Shown: piece after piece, positions 1-7,264 of the stretch
Layout of the letters: each line of letters opens with the position of its first letter
How positions within the stretch are numbered: position 1 is the first letter of the stretch
NCBI GenBank assembly: GCA_017743605.1
Contig: JAGHYO010000094.1
Location: 1-7,949, forward strand
DNA: 7,949 bases
DNA from: Thermoflexus sp.
GTDB lineage: Bacteria > Chloroflexota > Anaerolineae > Thermoflexales > Thermoflexaceae
Direction: 5' to 3'
The notes under the pieces: model-generated
The model's database searches: none
Seen by the model: the letters and a program-made list of their open reading frames with translations, nothing else
Told to the model about the DNA's origin: nothing
Program-made: the position numbers and the translations under genes

Positions 1-1
1 C

Positions 2-1093
2 CCCTCCCCCCGGGAGATCTGTGTTTACCTGGACCAATATGTCGTCGGACAGGATCGGGCGAAGCGGGTGCTGTCGGTGGCGGTTTACAACCACTATAAG
101 CGGATCACCAGCAAGGGACGTTGGGAGGATGTGGAGATCGAGAAGAGCAACATCCTGCTCATCGGCCCCACCGGCTGCGGGAAGACCCTGCTGGCCCGCA
201 CGCTGGCCCGCATCCTCGACGTCCCTTTCGCCATCGCCGACGCCACCGCCTTGACGGAGGCCGGTTACGTGGGAGAGGATGTGGAGAACATCCTCCTCCG
301 GCTGATCCAGGCGGCCGAATACAACGTGGAGCGGGCGGAGAGGGGCATCCTCTACATTGATGAGATCGACAAGATCGCCCGCAAGTCCGGCGACAATCCT
401 TCCATCACCCGGGATGTCTCGGGGGAGGGCGTGCAGCAGGACCTCCTCAAGACCATTGAGGGGACCATCGCCAACGTCCCCCCGCACGGCGGGCGGAAGC
501 ATCCCTACCAGGAGTTCATCCAGATCGACACCACCAACATCCTCTTCATCTGCGGCGGGGCCTTCGAGGGGCTTTCGAAGATCATCGCCGAGCGCCTGGG
601 GCTGCGCGGGCACATCGGCTTTCCCGGCGAGGCCAGAGCCCAGGGGCGGATCCGCCTGTCGGAGGCGGATCTGTTGCGGCAGGTAGCCCCTGAGGATCTC
701 ATCCGTTTCGGCCTGATCCCAGAGCTCGTGGGACGGCTGCCGGTGGTGATCCCGGTGGATCCCCTGGATCAAGAGGCGCTGAAGGCAGTGCTGACCCGGC
801 CTCGCAACGCCTTGGTGAAGCAATTCCAGCGGCTGTTCGCCCTGGACAACGTGGAGTTGATCTTCACGCCGGAGGCCATCGAGGCGGCGGCGGAGGAGGC
901 GCTGCGCTTGGGAACGGGAGCCCGGGCCCTGCGGGCCATCCTGGAGCGGACCCTGTTAGACGTGATGTATGAGATCCCCTCTCATCCTCATATCCGCCGC
1001 TGCATCGTCCATGCGGAAGCCATCCGAGGGCAGGCAGCGCCCTTGCTCCTCACGGAGTCCGGCAAGGCGGTGGAGCTGCGCCAGGCAGCGTGA
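2..1093 (+). CDS. clpX: ATP-dependent Clp protease ATP-binding subunit ClpX (5' truncated by window start)
   Basis: ClpX is the cytoplasmic AAA+ unfoldase that feeds tagged proteins to ClpP. The frame is open from base 2 and begins in the conserved start of the AAA+ module (PSPREI, then YLDQYVVGQDRAKRVL), so the GTG at 68 is internal. About 60 residues, including the family's N-terminal zinc-binding domain, should lie upstream. In the visible 363 residues: Walker A GPTGCGKT (55-62), pore loop GYVGED (from 88), Walker B with Asp120-Glu121, the RKH substrate loop, the ClpP-docking IGF tripeptide (205-207), the arginine finger in GLIPELVGRLP (Arg245) and sensor-2 GTGARAL (Arg308). Every motif needed for ATP hydrolysis and ClpP docking is present. 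The Cys in Walker A, where E. coli has Ser, looks like a tolerated variant. clpP is not in view. The next gene begins about 84 bp downstream on the same strand, so cotranscription is possible but not shown. Confidence 0.97.
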   Translation, partial: PSPREICVYLDQYVVGQDRAKRVLSVAVYNHYKRITSKGRWEDVEIEKSNILLIGPTGCGKTLLARTLARILDVPFAIADATALTEAGYVGEDVENILLRLIQAAEYNVERAERGILYIDEIDKIARKSGDNPSITRDVSGEGVQQDLLKTIEGTIANVPPHGGRKHPYQEFIQIDTTNILFICGGAFEGLSKIIAERLGLRGHIGFPGEARAQGRIRLSEADLLRQVAPEDLIRFGLIPELVGRLPVVIPVDPLDQEALKAVLTRPRNALVKQFQRLFALDNVELIFTPEAIEAAAEEALRLGTGARALRAILERTLLDVMYEIPSHPHIRRCIVHAEAIRGQAAPLLLTESGKAVELRQAA

Positions 1094-1166
1094 GGCGCGC
1101 TGAGGGATAGCCAGCCTTCATCATCCCCCTCAAGGGCTAAGGGGTGGTGGATCTTGCTAAGAGCGC

Positions 1167-1170
1167 GAGG
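1167..1170 (+). promoter_or_regulatory. Shine-Dalgarno GAGG for pabBC
   Basis: GAGG sits 7 nt before the GTG at 1178 and is the main reason for preferring that start. The upstream alternative, TTG 1154, has only G-rich sequence (1141-1150) as a possible ribosome site. Confidence 0.5.
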
Positions 1171-1177
1171 ATCTACC

Positions 1178-2911
1178 GTGAAAGGCGAAGCGCTTCTATG
1201 GGACGAGGTTGCCTCTCGCTGGCTCCGCTTTGGTTGCCCTCTGCGGGTGATCGAGACAGCGGATCTCAGGGAGGTGCCTTCGGCGCTTCATGAGGTGGAA
1301 CGATCGGTCCGCGAAGAGAGGCTGCACGCTGTCGGCTGGGTGGCCTACGAAGCGGCGCCCGCGTGGGATGCCGCGTTGCGCGTGCGGCGCCCAGGACCCT
1401 GGCCCCTTCTCTGGTTCGGCCTCTACAGACAGCCGGAGCCGATAGATCTTCCCCGCGCGATGCCGTTGCAGGCCCTCGGGCCATGGCAGCCTTCTATCTC
1501 CCAGGAGGCTTACTGTGAGGCGATCTCGCGCATCAAAGATTACATCGCGCGGGGGGACACGTATCAAGTGAACTATACCTTCCGGCTGCAGGCCCCTTTC
1601 GCCGGCGATCCCTTCGCGCTCTTCGTGCGGTTGGTGCAAGCCCAGCGCCCACGCTATCCGGTCTACCTGGACGCGGGCCGATATGTGGTTTGCTCCGCTT
1701 CCCCCGAGCTGTTCTTTCGGCGGAACGGCGCTGAGCTCGTGTCTCGCCCGATGAAGGGGACGGCCCCCCGCGGCCGCACCTGGAAGGAGGATCAGATCCT
1801 GGCCGAGCGCCTGCGGGCATCGGAGAAGGAGCGCGCGGAAAACGTTATGATCGTGGACATGGTTCGGAACGACATGGGGCGCATCGCCGATATTGGCACG
1901 GTGCGCGCTTTGCGCTTGTTTGAAGTGGAACGATATCCCACCCTTCTGCAGATGACCTCCACCGTGCGGTGCGAAACCACCGCTTCCCTCGTGGACATCT
2001 TCCGGGCCATGTTCCCCGCGGCTTCCATCACCGGCGCGCCCAAGGCGCGCACGATGGAGATCATCGCCGAGCTGGAGGCCACCCCTCGAGGGATTTACAC
2101 AGGGGCCATCGGTTGGATCGCCCCCCATTTCCGCGCCCAATTCAATGTCGCCATCCGCACCGTGATCGTGGATCGGGAGAAAGAGATCGCTACCTTCGGG
2201 GTTGGCGGGGGAGTGGTGTGGGACTCAGAGGCGGAACGCGAATACCATGAATGCTTGCTGAAGGCCCGCGCGCTGACCGAGGAATGGCCGGAGTTTGATC
2301 TTCTGGAGTCCATCCGATGGGAACCCGGGGTCAGCTACTTCTTGTTGGATCGTCACCTGCAGCGTCTTGCCGAATCCGCAGCCTACTTCGATTTTTCCTT
2401 CGATGAGATGGAGGTGCGCCGCGCGCTGGACGAGTGCGCCGCTTGTCTCCCTCCTCGCCCTCACAAGGTCCGCCTGCAGCTTTCACGCGAAGGCATCCGA
2501 ACGATCCAGGCGCTCCCCCTGGAACAGCATCCGCTCCAGCGGCCGCTGCGCTTGGGGCGCTCACGGGACCCGGTGGATTCCCGTAATCCCTTCTTGTATC
2601 ACAAGACGACCCATCGCGCGGTCTACGAGGCGGCCCGCGCCACCAGACCAGAATGCGACGACGTCCTGTTGTGGAACGAGCGGGGGGAGGCGACCGAGTC
2701 CTGTGTGGCCAATTTGGTTGTCCGGATGGGCGGCGAGTGGATCACCCCACCTGTGTCGTGCGGGCTCTTGCCGGGAACGCTGCGCGGGGCGCTCATAGAG
2801 CAAGGCGTTCTTCGCGAGCGCCGGGTGACCGTCGCGGAGCTCGCCGTTGCGGAGGAGATCTATCTGATCAATTCGGTCCGCGGCTGGATGCGCGCGGTAT
2901 GGCTCGGATGA
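1178..2911 (+). CDS. pabBC: Bifunctional aminodeoxychorismate synthase component I / 4-amino-4-deoxychorismate lyase (PabB-PabC fusion)
   Basis: A 577-residue cytoplasmic enzyme for p-aminobenzoate, a folate precursor. The N-terminal part (to about residue 370) is a chorismate-binding domain: SITGAPKA (283-290), YTGAIGW, NVAIRT and GVGGGVVWDSEAEREY. The PMKGT motif has Lys193; the PabB family uses this lysine, while anthranilate synthase TrpE has Ala there, which argues for aminodeoxychorismate synthase. The C-terminal part (about 373-577) is a PLP-dependent fold-type IV lyase, with the PLP lysine probably Lys476 in YHKTT, followed by EATESCVANL and GLLPGTLRG. Together they would turn chorismate plus ammonia into PABA and pyruvate. 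The glutaminase PabA is not fused and not in the window, so it must be elsewhere or ammonia is used. I chose GTG 1178 because GAGG lies 7 nt upstream; an in-frame TTG at 1154 would add 8 residues. The gene ends 39 bp from the convergent sufS. Confidence 0.93.
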   Translation: MKGEALLWDEVASRWLRFGCPLRVIETADLREVPSALHEVERSVREERLHAVGWVAYEAAPAWDAALRVRRPGPWPLLWFGLYRQPEPIDLPRAMPLQALGPWQPSISQEAYCEAISRIKDYIARGDTYQVNYTFRLQAPFAGDPFALFVRLVQAQRPRYPVYLDAGRYVVCSASPELFFRRNGAELVSRPMKGTAPRGRTWKEDQILAERLRASEKERAENVMIVDMVRNDMGRIADIGTVRALRLFEVERYPTLLQMTSTVRCETTASLVDIFRAMFPAASITGAPKARTMEIIAELEATPRGIYTGAIGWIAPHFRAQFNVAIRTVIVDREKEIATFGVGGGVVWDSEAEREYHECLLKARALTEEWPEFDLLESIRWEPGVSYFLLDRHLQRLAESAAYFDFSFDEMEVRRALDECAACLPPRPHKVRLQLSREGIRTIQALPLEQHPLQRPLRLGRSRDPVDSRNPFLYHKTTHRAVYEAARATRPECDDVLLWNERGEATESCVANLVVRMGGEWITPPVSCGLLPGTLRGALIEQGVLRERRVTVAELAVAEEIYLINSVRGWMRAVWLG

Positions 2912-2950
2912 TCAGGCAAGGATACCTTTTTCCTCCCTGCGGGGGAGCCC

Positions 2951-4204
2951 TTAGCCAGCGCGGGTGAACGTGCGCCGCACGATCTCCAGCCCCTCGGCCA
3001 GCCGATTTACCTCCTCCATGGTGTTGTAGAGATAGAAGCTGGCTCGGGCGGTGGCGACGAGGCCCAGCCGCTCGTGCAGCGGCATCGCGCAGTGATGGCC
3101 GGCCCGGATGCAGATGCCCTCCCGATCCAGGATGGTGGCAATGTCATGCGGATGAATTCGATCCATGGCGAAGGCCACCACGCCGCCGCGCTCCGCCGGC
3201 GGAGGCCCTATAACGCGAAGGCCGGGGATCTCGCTTAAGCGCTCCATGGCGTAGGCGGCCAGCGCCTGCTCGTGGCGGTGGATGTCCTCCAGCCCGATCC
3301 CGCTCAGATAATCTACCGCCGCCCCCAACCCAATAGCCTCGGCGATGGCTGGGGTCCCCGCTTCGAACTTGTAGGGCAGCTCGTTCCATTCGGCGCCCTC
3401 AAAGGTGACCCGGCGGATCATTTCGCCGCCGCCCAGGAAGGGGGGCATGGCCTCCAGGAGCTCCCGCCGCCCCCACAGCACCCCGATCCCCGTGGGGCCA
3501 CACATCTTGTGCCCGGAGAAGGCCAGGAAATCGCATCCCAGCTCCCGTACGTTCACCGGGAGGTGAGGAACCCCCTGGGCACCGTCCACCAGCACAACGG
3601 CCCCCGCCGCTTGGGCCTTCTCGATGACCGGTCGGAGGGGGTTGATAGTCCCCAACACATTGGACATCATGGTCACCGCCACCAGTCGGGTCCGCTCGGT
3701 GATCAGCGTATCCAGCAGATCCAGCCGCAGGCGGCCTTCATCGTCGATGGGGATGTATCGGATGCGGAGCCCCTTCTCCTGAGCCAATAGGAACCAGGGG
3801 ACCAGGTTGCTGTGGTGCTCCATCTCCGTGAGGAGGATCTCGTCTCCCGCCCGCAGGAAGGGGCGAGCCCAGGCGTAAGCCACCAGGTTGATGGACTCAG
3901 TGGTGTTGCGGGTGAAGATGATCTCTTTGGGGGAAGCGGCGCCGATGAAGGCAGCGATCTTGCGCCGGGCCTCCTCATACAGCGCGGTGGCCTGCTCGCT
4001 CAGGCGGTAGACCCCCCGGTGGACGTTGGCGTGGGTGGTCCGGTAATAGGCGTTCATCGCCTCGATCACCGGGATGGGTTTCTGAGAGCTGGCCGCGCTG
4101 TCCAAAAACACCAGGGATTTCCCGTTCACGGTCTGGTGGAGGATGGGGAAATCCGCCCGGATCCGTTCCACGTCCAAGGTAGTTTGAAGCGCCAGGCCTT
4201 GCAT
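2951..4204 (-). CDS. sufS: Cysteine desulfurase SufS (group II, PLP-dependent)
   Basis: SufS converts L-cysteine to alanine and holds the released sulfur as a persulfide for the SufBCD scaffold. The protein is 417 residues, the usual family length. The PLP Schiff-base lysine is Lys233 in FSGHKMCGPTG, with the cofactor aspartate in LVDGAQGVPH upstream. The catalytic cysteine is Cys372 in RAGHHCAMPLHERL, the group II (SufS/CsdA) context. The C-terminal ARASFYLYNT motif is also typical. The ATG at 4204 is supported by GGAGG 6 nt upstream and by the expected N-terminal sequence (DVERIRADFPIL). The frame stays open upstream into sufD, but that extension has the wrong composition and is an out-of-frame reading of sufD. 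It appears to be the last gene of the suf operon, 140 nt after sufD. No SufE or SufU partner follows; it faces pabBC directly. Confidence 0.96.
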   Translation of the reverse strand: MQGLALQTTLDVERIRADFPILHQTVNGKSLVFLDSAASSQKPIPVIEAMNAYYRTTHANVHRGVYRLSEQATALYEEARRKIAAFIGAASPKEIIFTRNTTESINLVAYAWARPFLRAGDEILLTEMEHHSNLVPWFLLAQEKGLRIRYIPIDDEGRLRLDLLDTLITERTRLVAVTMMSNVLGTINPLRPVIEKAQAAGAVVLVDGAQGVPHLPVNVRELGCDFLAFSGHKMCGPTGIGVLWGRRELLEAMPPFLGGGEMIRRVTFEGAEWNELPYKFEAGTPAIAEAIGLGAAVDYLSGIGLEDIHRHEQALAAYAMERLSEIPGLRVIGPPPAERGGVVAFAMDRIHPHDIATILDREGICIRAGHHCAMPLHERLGLVATARASFYLYNTMEEVNRLAEGLEIVRRTFTRAG

Positions 4205-4344
4205 GGGGGTCCTCCCCGTACGTTCCCCTCTAGTGATCTCTTGAAAGGGCCGGGCACGACCCGTATCCGCGCGCTCTGCCCCTATTTTAGCCGAAACAGC
4301 CGCTCGCCTTCCGAGGAGGCTGTGGATCCAGCGCTTCCACGCCT
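4205..4344 (-). other. 140-nt spacer between sufD and sufS
   Basis: Beyond the sufS ribosome site I see no gene, strong hairpin or clear promoter here. A TAAAAT box (4284-4289 on the - strand) resembles a -10 element, but nothing like TTGACA stands at a proper distance upstream of it. Together with the sufB-sufD gap it makes this operon looser than the tight sufC-sufB junction. Confidence 0.4.
4211..4215 (-). promoter_or_regulatory. Shine-Dalgarno GGAGG for sufS
   Basis: On the - strand GGAGG lies 6 nt before the ATG at 4204. It fixes the sufS start against the longer in-frame extension that runs back into sufD. Confidence 0.7.
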
Positions 4345-5685
4345 TCAGAGCTCTTCCTCCGGCGGCACGCCAAGCTTGCGGTGGATGATGAGATCCGCTT
4401 GGCGTCGGACATCGGCCACCGGGACGCGGTCCAGGACGGGGGCGAAGAACCCTTCCACGATGAGCCGCGTGGCGACCGCCCGAGAGAGGCCCCGGGACAT
4501 CAGATAGAAGAGCTCCTCCTCGTTGATCTGACCGACAGTGGCCCCGTGGGTGCAGCGCAGGTCGTTGGCCATGATCTCCAGGCCGGGGATGGAGTCGGCC
4601 CGGGCGTGGGGGGAGAGAACCAAGTTGCGGTTGGCCTGGTAGGCATCGGTCTTCTGGGCCCCGGGGTGCGCCCGGATCATCCCCTGCCAGACGGAGCGGG
4701 CCCGATCTTTCAGGGCAACCTTGTAGAGCAGGTCGCTCTTGGTGTGGGGAGCGATGTGGTCCTGCTCCGTGTCGTAATCCGCGTGCTGGCGGCCGTCCAG
4801 GAAGAAGACGCCGGACATGTAGGCTGTGGACCCACGGCCGATGAGTGCGACCTCCAGGAAGGTCTTGATGACGCCGCCTCCCATCCCCACCACCACCCAG
4901 TCCAGGGTGCTGTCGCGGTCTACGAAGGCCCGCTCGTGGGTGAAGTTCCACATGTGACGGCCCCAGTTCTGCGGGGCGATGTAGGTCAGGCAGGCGTTCT
5001 CCTTCAGGTGGATCTCTACCGTCCCGCTGTGGAAGGCGGCTCCCACGCCATCTTCAGCCAGGCGCTCGTCGATGAAGGTCACCCGGGCTCCCGGCTCCAC
5101 CACGATCAGGACGCGGGAGATGTCAGTCGACAGCTCCCGTAAGCCGATCACTGCCCGCAAGGGCAGGGGGACCTCCAGATCTCGCGGCACGTACAGGAAG
5201 ATGCCGTTGCGCCAGAAGGCGCCGTTCATTGCGGCGAAGAAGCCATCCCCTGGCCGGACCACCTGCCCCAGATGAGGGGCGATGAGGTCGGGATGCTCCT
5301 GGGTTGCGGTGGCCAGATCCGTGAAGATCAGGCCCCGGCGGCGCAGGCGTTCATCCAGCCACTGAAGGGCTGCCTGGCCGTCGAGCAGCAACAAACCGCC
5401 GGCCAGGTCCTCGCTCGGTTCCACGATTTGGCGCATCTCCGAGGCGGGGGAGGACCCGTCTGGGATGTGGGCGGTGGCCAGCTCCTCCACGGCCAGGGCC
5501 TGGATGTCGGTGCGCCGCCATGCTTCATCGGTCGGGCCGGGCTTGGGGGTCTCCCGCAGGATCTCCCAGGCCTCCCGGCGGGCTTGCCGGAGCCAATCGG
5601 GTTCCTCCCGAGCGGCCAGGAAGGCCCGGAAAGCCTCCGGCCCGATCCCCCGGGCCGCTTCGCGGATCTCCGATGCTTCCGCCAT
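4345..5685 (-). CDS. sufD: Fe-S cluster assembly scaffold protein SufD
   Basis: SufD is the catalytically modified paralogue of SufB; with SufB and SufC it forms the SufBC2D complex that assembles Fe-S clusters. The protein has 446 residues. After a helical N-terminal region (EPDWLRQARREAWEIL) comes the beta-helix core (for example the VVEPGARVTFIDE segment). The C-terminal motif DLRCTHGATVGQINEEELFYLMSRGL carries Cys378 and His380, which correspond to E. coli SufD Cys358 and His360 at the SufB interface. The EELFYLMSRG segment is shared with SufB, showing their common origin. I chose ATG 5685, which has AGGAGG 12 nt upstream, a rather long spacing; the in-frame GTG at 5697 abuts that AGGAGG directly and is unlikely. 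It follows sufB after a 169-nt structured spacer. The SufD identity over SufB rests on length, on motif variation and on having a clear SufB next door. Confidence 0.95.
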   Translation of the reverse strand: MAEASEIREAARGIGPEAFRAFLAAREEPDWLRQARREAWEILRETPKPGPTDEAWRRTDIQALAVEELATAHIPDGSSPASEMRQIVEPSEDLAGGLLLLDGQAALQWLDERLRRRGLIFTDLATATQEHPDLIAPHLGQVVRPGDGFFAAMNGAFWRNGIFLYVPRDLEVPLPLRAVIGLRELSTDISRVLIVVEPGARVTFIDERLAEDGVGAAFHSGTVEIHLKENACLTYIAPQNWGRHMWNFTHERAFVDRDSTLDWVVVGMGGGVIKTFLEVALIGRGSTAYMSGVFFLDGRQHADYDTEQDHIAPHTKSDLLYKVALKDRARSVWQGMIRAHPGAQKTDAYQANRNLVLSPHARADSIPGLEIMANDLRCTHGATVGQINEEELFYLMSRGLSRAVATRLIVEGFFAPVLDRVPVADVRRQADLIIHRKLGVPPEEEL

Positions 5686-5697
5686 TGTGGCTCTCAC

Positions 5698-5703
5698 CCT
5701 CCT
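5698..5703 (-). promoter_or_regulatory. Shine-Dalgarno AGGAGG for sufD
   Basis: A consensus AGGAGG on the - strand sits 12 nt before the ATG at 5685 and touches the alternative GTG at 5697. The long spacing is unusual, but the zero spacing to GTG excludes that start. Confidence 0.55.
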
Positions 5704-5786
5704 GTGGGGTTATAGGGCAAAGATGATCCATTTAGAAGCCCCCTGGCGGGGCTATCCAGGCGGACGGCAAGGCCCCGGGTCCCCGG

Positions 5787-5819
5787 GGCGCCTCGGTGAT
5801 GGATGGCCACCGAGGCGCC
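5787..5819 (-). repeat. Perfect 12-bp inverted repeat with 9-nt loop (stable RNA hairpin)
   Basis: The arms are GGCGCCTCGGTG (5787-5798) and CACCGAGGCGCC (5808-5819), exact reverse complements separated by ATGGATGGC. The stem has 10 G-C pairs out of 12, so the transcript should fold strongly. No T-run follows in the suf direction, so it fits an mRNA processing or stability element, or a terminator of a non-canonical kind, better than a textbook Rho-independent terminator. I see no second copy in this window. Confidence 0.75.
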
Positions 5820-5847
5820 GCCGGTGCCCGGCCTCCTCCTGCAACCC

Positions 5848-5865
5848 CGGTGGGTTAACCCACCG
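5848..5865. repeat. 18-bp perfect palindrome spanning the sufB stop codon
   Basis: CGGTGGGTTAACCCACCG is its own reverse complement over all 18 bases, and the sufB TAA (5855-5857) lies in its centre. As RNA it gives a 7-bp stem with a TTAA loop; as DNA it could be a site for a dimeric protein. The symmetry is direct observation; a function is not shown. Confidence 0.6.
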
Positions 5866-7261
5866 AGCCAGACATCTGCAGACGGATGAGCCGGTTCATC
5901 TCCACGGCGTATTCCATGGGCAGCTCCTTCACCAGGGGCTCGACGAAGCCGGTGACGATCATGGCCGCCGCCTCTTCCTGGGGGATGCCCCGGCTCATCA
6001 GGTAGAAGAGCTGCTCGTCGCTGATCTTGCTCACCGTGGCCTCGTGGCCGATGGTGACGTTGTCCTCCTCAATCTCCATATACGGATACGTGTCGGAGCG
6101 GGAGATCTCGTCCAGGATCAGGGCGTCGCAGTTGACGCTGACCGTGGATCCCTCGGTGGCCGGGTAGACCCGCACCAGGCCCCGGTAGGAAGTGCGCCCC
6201 CCATCCTTGCTGATGGACTTGGAGATGATGCGGGAGCGGGTATGGGGAGCGGCGTGGATGACCTTGCCCCCAGCGTCCTGATGCTGGTCCCGCCCGGCGA
6301 AGGCGATGGAGAGGATCTCCCCGCGGGCCCTCGGCTCCATCAGGTAGATGCTCGGGTACTTCATCGTTACCTTGGAGCCCAGATTGCAGTCTACCCACTC
6401 CATCACCGCGTCGCGATAAGCCACAGCCCGCTTGGTCACCAAGTTGTAGACGTTGGTGGACCAGTTCTGGATCGTCGTGTAGCGCACCCGGGCGCCCGGC
6501 TTGACGATGATTTCCACCACCGCGCTGTGCAGGGAGTCGGTAGTATATATTGGAGCAGTACAACCCTCTACATAATGCACGAAAGATCCTTCTTCCGCGA
6601 TGATCAGGGTGCGCTCGAACTGGCCCACGTTCTGGGCGTTGATGCGGAAGTAAGCCTGAAGCGGGAGATCCACGTGGACCCCTGGCGGCACGTAGATGAA
6701 GGAGCCGCCGGACCAGACGGCGGAGTTCAGGGCAGCGAATTTGTTGTCGTCGGGGGGGACCACTGTCCCGAAGTATTCGCGCACCAGGTCCGGATACTCC
6801 CGCACCGCCGTGTCGGTGTCCACGAAGATCACGCCCAGCTTGCGAAGGTGCTCTTGGAGGCTGTGGTAAACCACCTCGCTTTCGTATTGTGCGCCCACCC
6901 CCGCCAAGAACTTGCGCTCGGCCTCGGGGATGCCCAGGAGCTCGAAGGTGCGCCGGATCTCCTCGGGCACATCCTCCCACGAGCGGCTCTTCCGATCAGT
7001 GGGCTTGATGTAGTAATAGATGTCGTCGAAGTCGATCGCCGAGAGGTCTGCGCCCCAGGTGGGCATGGGCTTGGCGAGGAAGATCTCCAAGGCTCGCAGG
7101 CGGAACTCTCGCATCCAGTCGGGCTCCCCCTTCATCCAGGCGATCTCCTCCACGATCTCCCGGGAGAGGCCCTTGCGGGCCTTGTAGACGTAGCGCTCGG
7201 GCATGGAGAACCCGTATTTATACGTGCCCAGCTCGCTCAGGTCAAAGGTCTCCGTCGTCAT
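5855..7261 (-). CDS. sufB: Fe-S cluster assembly scaffold protein SufB
   Basis: SufB is the scaffold subunit that receives sulfur and builds the nascent cluster together with SufC and SufD. The protein has 468 residues with the typical N-terminal region (TYKYGFSMPERYVYKARKGL) and beta-helix core (ENxx-like SAVWSGGSFIYVPPGV, IQNWSTNVYNLVTKRA). Cys234 in VEGCTAPIY, Cys378 in VNCDAL and Glu407 in GHEATVSK match E. coli Cys254, Cys405 and Glu434; the 29-residue gap between the last two is the same. The C-terminus has DEQLFYLMSRGI, shared with SufD. ATG 7261 follows a G-rich ribosome site (GGGAGGG, 7265-7271) overlapping the end of sufC, which suggests translational coupling. No intein is present. 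Codons around Cys234 (6542-6595) are strikingly A/T-ending, unlike the rest of the gene. The stop codon lies in an 18-bp palindrome. Confidence 0.97.
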   Translation of the reverse strand: MTTETFDLSELGTYKYGFSMPERYVYKARKGLSREIVEEIAWMKGEPDWMREFRLRALEIFLAKPMPTWGADLSAIDFDDIYYYIKPTDRKSRSWEDVPEEIRRTFELLGIPEAERKFLAGVGAQYESEVVYHSLQEHLRKLGVIFVDTDTAVREYPDLVREYFGTVVPPDDNKFAALNSAVWSGGSFIYVPPGVHVDLPLQAYFRINAQNVGQFERTLIIAEEGSFVHYVEGCTAPIYTTDSLHSAVVEIIVKPGARVRYTTIQNWSTNVYNLVTKRAVAYRDAVMEWVDCNLGSKVTMKYPSIYLMEPRARGEILSIAFAGRDQHQDAGGKVIHAAPHTRSRIISKSISKDGGRTSYRGLVRVYPATEGSTVSVNCDALILDEISRSDTYPYMEIEEDNVTIGHEATVSKISDEQLFYLMSRGIPQEEAAAMIVTGFVEPLVKELPMEYAVEMNRLIRLQMSGSVG

Positions 7262-7264
7262 GAT

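Larger units (their letters stand above)
5686..5854 (-). other. Structured 169-nt spacer between sufB and sufD
   Basis: This gap holds no convincing gene. In the direction of suf transcription it contains, in order: the lower half of a palindrome over the sufB stop; a small GCCGG/CCGGC hairpin with a 3-nt loop (5820-5832); a perfect 12-bp hairpin (5787-5819); a GC-rich inverted repeat GCCCCGGG/CCCGGGGC (5772-5789) that shares three bases with that hairpin; a 6-bp hairpin AGCCCC/GGGGCT (5737-5753); and the sufD ribosome site. None has a proper uridine tract after it, so a strong intrinsic terminator is not shown. Processing, mRNA stabilisation or partial attenuation between sufCB and sufDS is my inference. 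Confidence 0.6.

Noticed and set aside
1126..1144. A CCCCT/AGGGG stem between clpX and pabBC as a clpX terminator
   Set aside because: The stem is only 5 bp with a 9-nt loop and no T-run follows.
2918..2931. A possible terminator for pabBC: AAGG-ATA-CCTT followed by T residues
   Set aside because: The stem is only 4 bp. The neighbouring CTCCC/GGGAG stem (2933-2947) has no T-run after it in either direction. A real bidirectional terminator cannot be claimed.
4284..4289. A TAAAAT box upstream of sufS as a separate promoter
   Set aside because: No recognisable -35 element stands 16-18 bp upstream, and isolated -10-like hexamers are common by chance.
4205..4951. A 5' extension of the sufS frame into sufD, giving a 666-residue protein
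   Set aside because: The extension is an out-of-frame reading of sufD with Arg/Pro/Gly-rich nonsense composition; the ATG at 4204 has a good ribosome site and the expected SufS N-terminus.
5709..5737. A promoter-like pair on the - strand, TTCTAA (5732-5737) and TATAAC (5709-5714) with 17-bp spacing
   Set aside because: The -35 box matches only weakly, and the expected transcript start would fall on the sufD Shine-Dalgarno itself, so it would not give a well-translated sufD message.
5694..5810. A 38-residue GTG-initiated frame on the - strand in the sufB-sufD spacer, ending just before sufD
   Set aside because: Its start is buried in the 12-bp hairpin, no well-placed ribosome site precedes it, and the translation resembles no known peptide. 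Leader peptide function cannot be supported.
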